From positions 1-64,000 of the forward strand of contig JARLGP010000159.1 of NCBI GenBank assembly GCA_031292735.1: DNA of 64,000 nt, written 5' to 3'. Positions 61,392 to 64,000 of the stretch are shown piece by piece (the first letter of the stretch is position 1; each line of letters starts with the position of its first letter). The notes below the pieces were generated by a model that saw only the letters and a list, made by a program, of their open reading frames with translations, had not been told where the DNA came from and did no database searches. The DNA is from Holophaga sp. GTDB taxonomy: Bacteria; Acidobacteriota; Holophagae; Holophagales; Holophagaceae. The position numbers and the translations under genes are program-made.

Positions 61392-62405
61392 TCATAGCGC
61401 GCAGGGACCCCACTGGATGGTGGTGGAGGCCCAGACGAAACCCAGGCCCGCGCCCACGAACACGATGCGGGAACCGTCCTTGATCTTCCCGTCCCGGAGC
61501 CCCAGTTCCAGCGAGAGCACCTGGTCGTTCTGGCCGATGTGACCGTAGTCATCCAGGTAGGTGCTCTGCTCCGGCTTCAGGCCCAGTTCCGCCAGCACGG
61601 CGTCGTGGGCGCTGCGCTTGAAGTGCAGGATGGCCAGGTAGTCGATGCCGTCCGGGGGCAGGCCCGAAAGCCGCACGGATTCCCGGATCACCGCGTAGAA
61701 GTTGGGCATGGTGGTCTCGCCCAGCTTGCCCTTGAAGGCCGCCTCGTCGGGCACCACGAAGTGGGCGCGGTCCTGGTCGCCCGGTTTCGGCGGCCAGGCC
61801 TTGGAGCCCAGGACGGGCACCACGCACATCTCGGAAAGGGAACCGTCGCCCCGGAACGCGGAGGCCAGGACGGCATTGCGGCCCGCGTTCTTCTTCAGCA
61901 CCAGGGCCGAGCCGCCGGAGCCGATGTCGAGCATGAAGCGGGTTTCGGGGACGGCCGGGTCGATCAGGTCGTTGTTGCGGTAGCCGGAGACCAGCAGAAC
62001 CGTTTCCAGTTCCGGGTGGGTGGTCATGAGCGCCTTGGCCACGTCCAGGGCGGCCATCATCGACCCGCACATGGCTTCCATGTCGAAGCTCCAGGCCGTC
62101 TTGGCGCCGATCTGATCGGCCACGTAGAGCCCAGCCAGCCAGCAGGGATAGTCCTTGTGCTGGGCGCCGCACCAGATCACCAGGTCGATGGTCCCGGGCT
62201 CGATCCCGGCGTCGGCGATGGCCTTGCGGGCGGCGGCCAGCCCCATGACGGCGGTGGTTTCGGCGGGACCCGCGATGGGCTTGCTTTTGATGCCGAATTT
62301 GACGGCGATGACTTCCTCGGGGATTCCAGTCGCGGCAGCAAGATCCTTCGCGGTCAAACGACCGGAAGGCAACCAGGTGCCGTGCCCGATGATGCCTACA
62401 TGCAT
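61392..62405 (-). CDS. KAS III-like (FabH-fold) protein, Cys-His type
   Basis: 337 residues. Family blocks are GIIGHGTWLPSGRLT at the start, Cys113 in SFDMEAMCGSMMAAL, His261 in LAILHFKRSAHDAVL, and LVFVGAGLGFVWAS-like RIVFVGAGLGFVWASTT at the end. The third catalytic position (Asn in GNTS) is His289 in DYGHIGQND. It thus keeps Cys and His, unlike the downstream paralogue. FabH-type enzymes of this kind act on CoA thioesters in secondary or degradative pathways. The gene is the first of the leftward array and lies opposite the tandem-TetR regulator; an operator-like palindrome begins 15 bases before its start. Confidence 0.82.
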   Translation of the reverse strand: MHVGIIGHGTWLPSGRLTAKDLAAATGIPEEVIAVKFGIKSKPIAGPAETTAVMGLAAARKAIADAGIEPGTIDLVIWCGAQHKDYPCWLAGLYVADQIGAKTAWSFDMEAMCGSMMAALDVAKALMTTHPELETVLLVSGYRNNDLIDPAVPETRFMLDIGSGGSALVLKKNAGRNAVLASAFRGDGSLSEMCVVPVLGSKAWPPKPGDQDRAHFVVPDEAAFKGKLGETTMPNFYAVIRESVRLSGLPPDGIDYLAILHFKRSAHDAVLAELGLKPEQSTYLDDYGHIGQNDQVLSLELGLRDGKIKDGSRIVFVGAGLGFVWASTTIQWGPCAL

Positions 62406-62419
62406 TACGGACCTCCATA

Positions 62420-62436
62420 AGAACTGAATCGGTTCT
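62420..62436. promoter_or_regulatory. Operator-like palindrome before the KAS III-like gene (site 1)
   Basis: AGAACTGAATCGGTTCT is a near-perfect 17-base palindrome (AGAAC...GTTCT arms, one asymmetric pair). The complement shares GATTCAG and 13 of 17 positions with site 2 at 62633-62649. It is a likely binding site for the divergently encoded TetR-type regulator. Confidence 0.55.
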
Positions 62437-62480
62437 CACCTGAATATGCCTGTCCCTGAAACGCGTCAAGAAAAATATTT

Positions 62481-62497
62481 TAAGAAAAATTTTCTTA
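62481..62497. repeat. AT-rich inverted repeat in divergent region
   Basis: TAAGAAAA (62481-62488) and TTTTCTTA (62490-62497) are perfect reverse complements around one base. It lies midway in the divergent control region between the KAS III-like and TetR genes. Confidence 0.4.
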
Positions 62498-62632
62498 TTT
62501 CCCGAGATATTCCCAAGCCAGCTGATCAAAATTCGGAAAAATGCCGGTATTGTCATAGTTGAAAGTTCCAATATCGTCGAAATTTTGTTTTCCACTTGCC
62601 TGGATCCGGAGGGGAACGCTAGGATTGCTGAA

Positions 62633-62649
62633 AATACTGATTCAGCTCT
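62633..62649. promoter_or_regulatory. Operator-like sequence before the TetR gene (site 2)
   Basis: Contains the palindrome CTGATTCAG (62637-62645) followed by CTCT, matching 13 of 17 positions of the complement of site 1. It ends 50 bases before the regulator's ATG, fitting autoregulation. Confidence 0.45.
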
Positions 62650-62699
62650 CATTCACAAAAACCTCGATTAGATACGGGTTTGGGTATCAGGAGCCAAGC

Positions 62700-63869
62700 A
62701 TGGCAAAAGAAGGCCGGGGCAATCCGGAAACCGAAGAACGTCTGGTGGCGGCGGCGGTGGATCTGTTCGGACGGAAGTGGTACGGCACCGTGTCGGTGGC
62801 GGAGATCTGCCGGGCCGCGGGGCTCTCCAACGGGGTGTTCTACCGCTACTACGACGGCAAGGAAGCCCTGTTCAAGGTCATCCTCGGCCGGGTCCTGGAC
62901 CAGATCAGGGAGGCCGTGGACCAGGTGGAGGGCGCCACGCCCCGGGAACGCCTGGTGCACTATGTCGAAGTGATCGCCCGCTACTCCCAGGTCCACCCCG
63001 ACCTGGTGTCGGCCTTCCGGGAGGGGCAGTACCGCTACCTGGAGTACGAGCGCCGGCTGGTGGACATCTACATCCGCAGCCTGAGCCAGGTGCTGAAGCG
63101 GGAGATGGGCCTCGGGGAATACCTGTTCGCCCTGGGCGGGCTGCGCTTCTGCGCCATCACCTGGGCCTTCAGCGGCACGCCGTCGCACCAGGACAGCATC
63201 TGCGGCATCCTGTCGGACGGCCTGTTCCCGGGCCTCAGCTTCGATCCGGACAAGGTGTTCGGCGGCACCGCCACCCCGCTGCCCATCGTCCTGGAGGAGG
63301 GGGCGCGCGAACGCCTGCTTCGCTCCGGGCGCAAGCTGTTCGGCGAAAAGGGCTTTTTCGAAACCAACATCCACGAGGTGGCCAGTGGCGCCGAGCTCTC
63401 GGTGGGCGCCTTCTACACCTACTTCGAGTCCAAGGAGGTCTTCTACGCCGAGCTGATCCAGAAGGTCGGCCACGACGTGCGCTCGTTCATCTCCATGAAC
63501 ATGGCGGACGCACCGGGGCCGCTGAACGCCCTGGAATACGAGCTGCGCGGGCTCTGGCTGTTCCTGGTGTACCTTTCCATCGACAAGAACTGCTACAACA
63601 TCGTGCGCGAGGCCGAGTTCATCCTGCCCGCGGTGGTGAACGCCTACTACGGCGCCTTCGCGGCCGGCTACCAGAAGCGGCCGCCGGAGTTCCGGATCTG
63701 CGCGACCGCTCCACACCTGGACGAGGCCACCGTGATCGGCTACCTCATGGGCCTGGCCCACTATTTCGGCATTGAGACCGCCTTCGACGATTCGCCAAAA
63801 AATGCGCGGGCCCTCGTCGAGTGCGTCGGCGGCTACCTCGCCCGCGGCTTATCCGAGTTTCTTTCCTAG
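62700..63869 (+). CDS. Tandem TetR-family regulator (two TetR units in one chain)
   Basis: 389 residues with two complete TetR-type HTH domains. The first, about residues 12-58, reads ERLVAAAVDLFGRKWYGTVS and then AEICRAAGLSNGVFYRYYDGK. The second, about 202-248, reads RERLLRSGRKLFGEKGFFET and then HEVASGAELSVGAFYTYFESK. Each is followed by a helical ligand-binding domain, so a single chain could mimic a TetR dimer. ATG at 62700 has GGAG upstream; the open frame extends to 62559 without homology. It is divergent from the KAS/porin/Liv array and 11 bases before a CoA-transferase gene, and probably controls both through the operator-like sites. Confidence 0.87.
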   Translation: MAKEGRGNPETEERLVAAAVDLFGRKWYGTVSVAEICRAAGLSNGVFYRYYDGKEALFKVILGRVLDQIREAVDQVEGATPRERLVHYVEVIARYSQVHPDLVSAFREGQYRYLEYERRLVDIYIRSLSQVLKREMGLGEYLFALGGLRFCAITWAFSGTPSHQDSICGILSDGLFPGLSFDPDKVFGGTATPLPIVLEEGARERLLRSGRKLFGEKGFFETNIHEVASGAELSVGAFYTYFESKEVFYAELIQKVGHDVRSFISMNMADAPGPLNALEYELRGLWLFLVYLSIDKNCYNIVREAEFILPAVVNAYYGAFAAGYQKRPPEFRICATAPHLDEATVIGYLMGLAHYFGIETAFDDSPKNARALVECVGGYLARGLSEFLS

Positions 63870-63880
63870 GAGGAAAAGAC

Positions 63881-64000
63881 ATGAGTTTCAACGACACCTT
63901 CCGGAGCAAGCTGATCTCCCTGGACGAGGCGGTCGGTCACATCACCAGCGACAACGACCTGATCGTGGCCATGTGCGCCTCGGAGCCCCAGGGCTGCATG
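63881..64000 (+). CDS. Acetyl-CoA hydrolase/transferase-family protein (5' part, cut by window end)
   Basis: Only the first 40 codons are in the window. The translation starts MSFNDTFRSKLISLDEAVGH and continues ITSDNDLIVAMCASEPQGCM. The pattern KxxSxDEAVxxIxSxDxxVxxMxxxEP matches the N-terminus of the acetyl-CoA hydrolase/4-hydroxybutyrate CoA-transferase family. A strong AGGAGG lies eight bases before ATG, and the gap to the TetR stop is 11 bases, so the two genes are co-transcribed. A CoA-transferase would activate the imported acid. The rest of the gene, and so its subfamily, cannot be judged. Confidence 0.7.
   Translation, partial: MSFNDTFRSKLISLDEAVGHITSDNDLIVAMCASEPQGCM

Overview
The window is a GC-rich, densely packed stretch of a Gram-negative bacterial chromosome. 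Evidence for an outer membrane: a beta-barrel porin ending in Phe, LPS/O-antigen-type sugar-nucleotide genes and many secreted proteins with signal peptides. The gene mix, with secreted PEGA, TPR and HEAT proteins and a mutL next to sugar genes, would suit an acidobacterium of the Holophaga/Geothrix type. That placement is only an impression, since no rRNA or other phylogenetic marker was analysed. No tRNA, rRNA, CRISPR array or insertion sequence was recognised.

Region 1 (1-10.4 kb, plus strand): mutL, then a tightly coupled nucleotide-sugar operon: glucose-1-phosphate cytidylyltransferase, a UDP-xylose-synthase-like SDR, UDP-glucose dehydrogenase, RfbH (3-dehydrase E1), another SDR and a ThDP enzyme. 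A NeuB-type synthase follows. The set suggests UDP-glucuronate/UDP-xylose plus a CDP-3,6-dideoxy sugar that may be branched by the ThDP enzyme, as in yersiniose synthesis. No CDP-glucose 4,6-dehydratase is seen.

Region 2 (10.4-27.1 kb): a six-gene minus-strand operon in which PAPS synthesis (cysD, cysNC) is downstream of a sulfotransferase, a zinc-finger methyltransferase and two radical SAM proteins. Across a divergent promoter region lies an FkbM methyltransferase. Five of these proteins (sulfotransferase, two methyltransferases, two radical SAM proteins) carry what looks like the same ~90-residue Rossmann-like accessory module, fused at either end. This is the most striking feature of the window. 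Glycosyltransferases (two GT2, a GT2-GT9 fusion, a GT4) and another methyltransferase complete a surface-glycan locus.

Region 3 (27.1-45 kb): a RES/Xre-type toxin-antitoxin pair with a dyad operator and a phage-type small protein; phosphoglucomutase; a sensor-less sigma-54 activator; secreted PEGA and TPR/propeller proteins; a HEAT-repeat protein with a degenerate receiver; a roadblock protein; engB; an orphan ortA next to alr; an AT-rich gap; and an ftsE without ftsX behind a thiF-like gene.

Region 4 (45-53.8 kb): a 5'-nucleotidase-fold protein that has lost nearly all metal ligands, an aldo/keto reductase, a ThiE/TenI-like protein, a tandem pair of DUF3857/transglutaminase proteins (one intact, one without the catalytic Cys and His), a VapBC module whose palindromic operator abuts the ribosome-binding site, and a SHOCT protein.

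Region 5 (53.8-64 kb): a minus-strand array of two divergent KAS III-like proteins, a porin and a complete Liv-type ABC importer. It is divergent from a tandem-TetR regulator that precedes a CoA-transferase gene cut by the window end. Matching operator-like sequences lie at both ends of the divergent gap. Together this looks like a regulated uptake and CoA-activation system for a carboxylate or amino acid.
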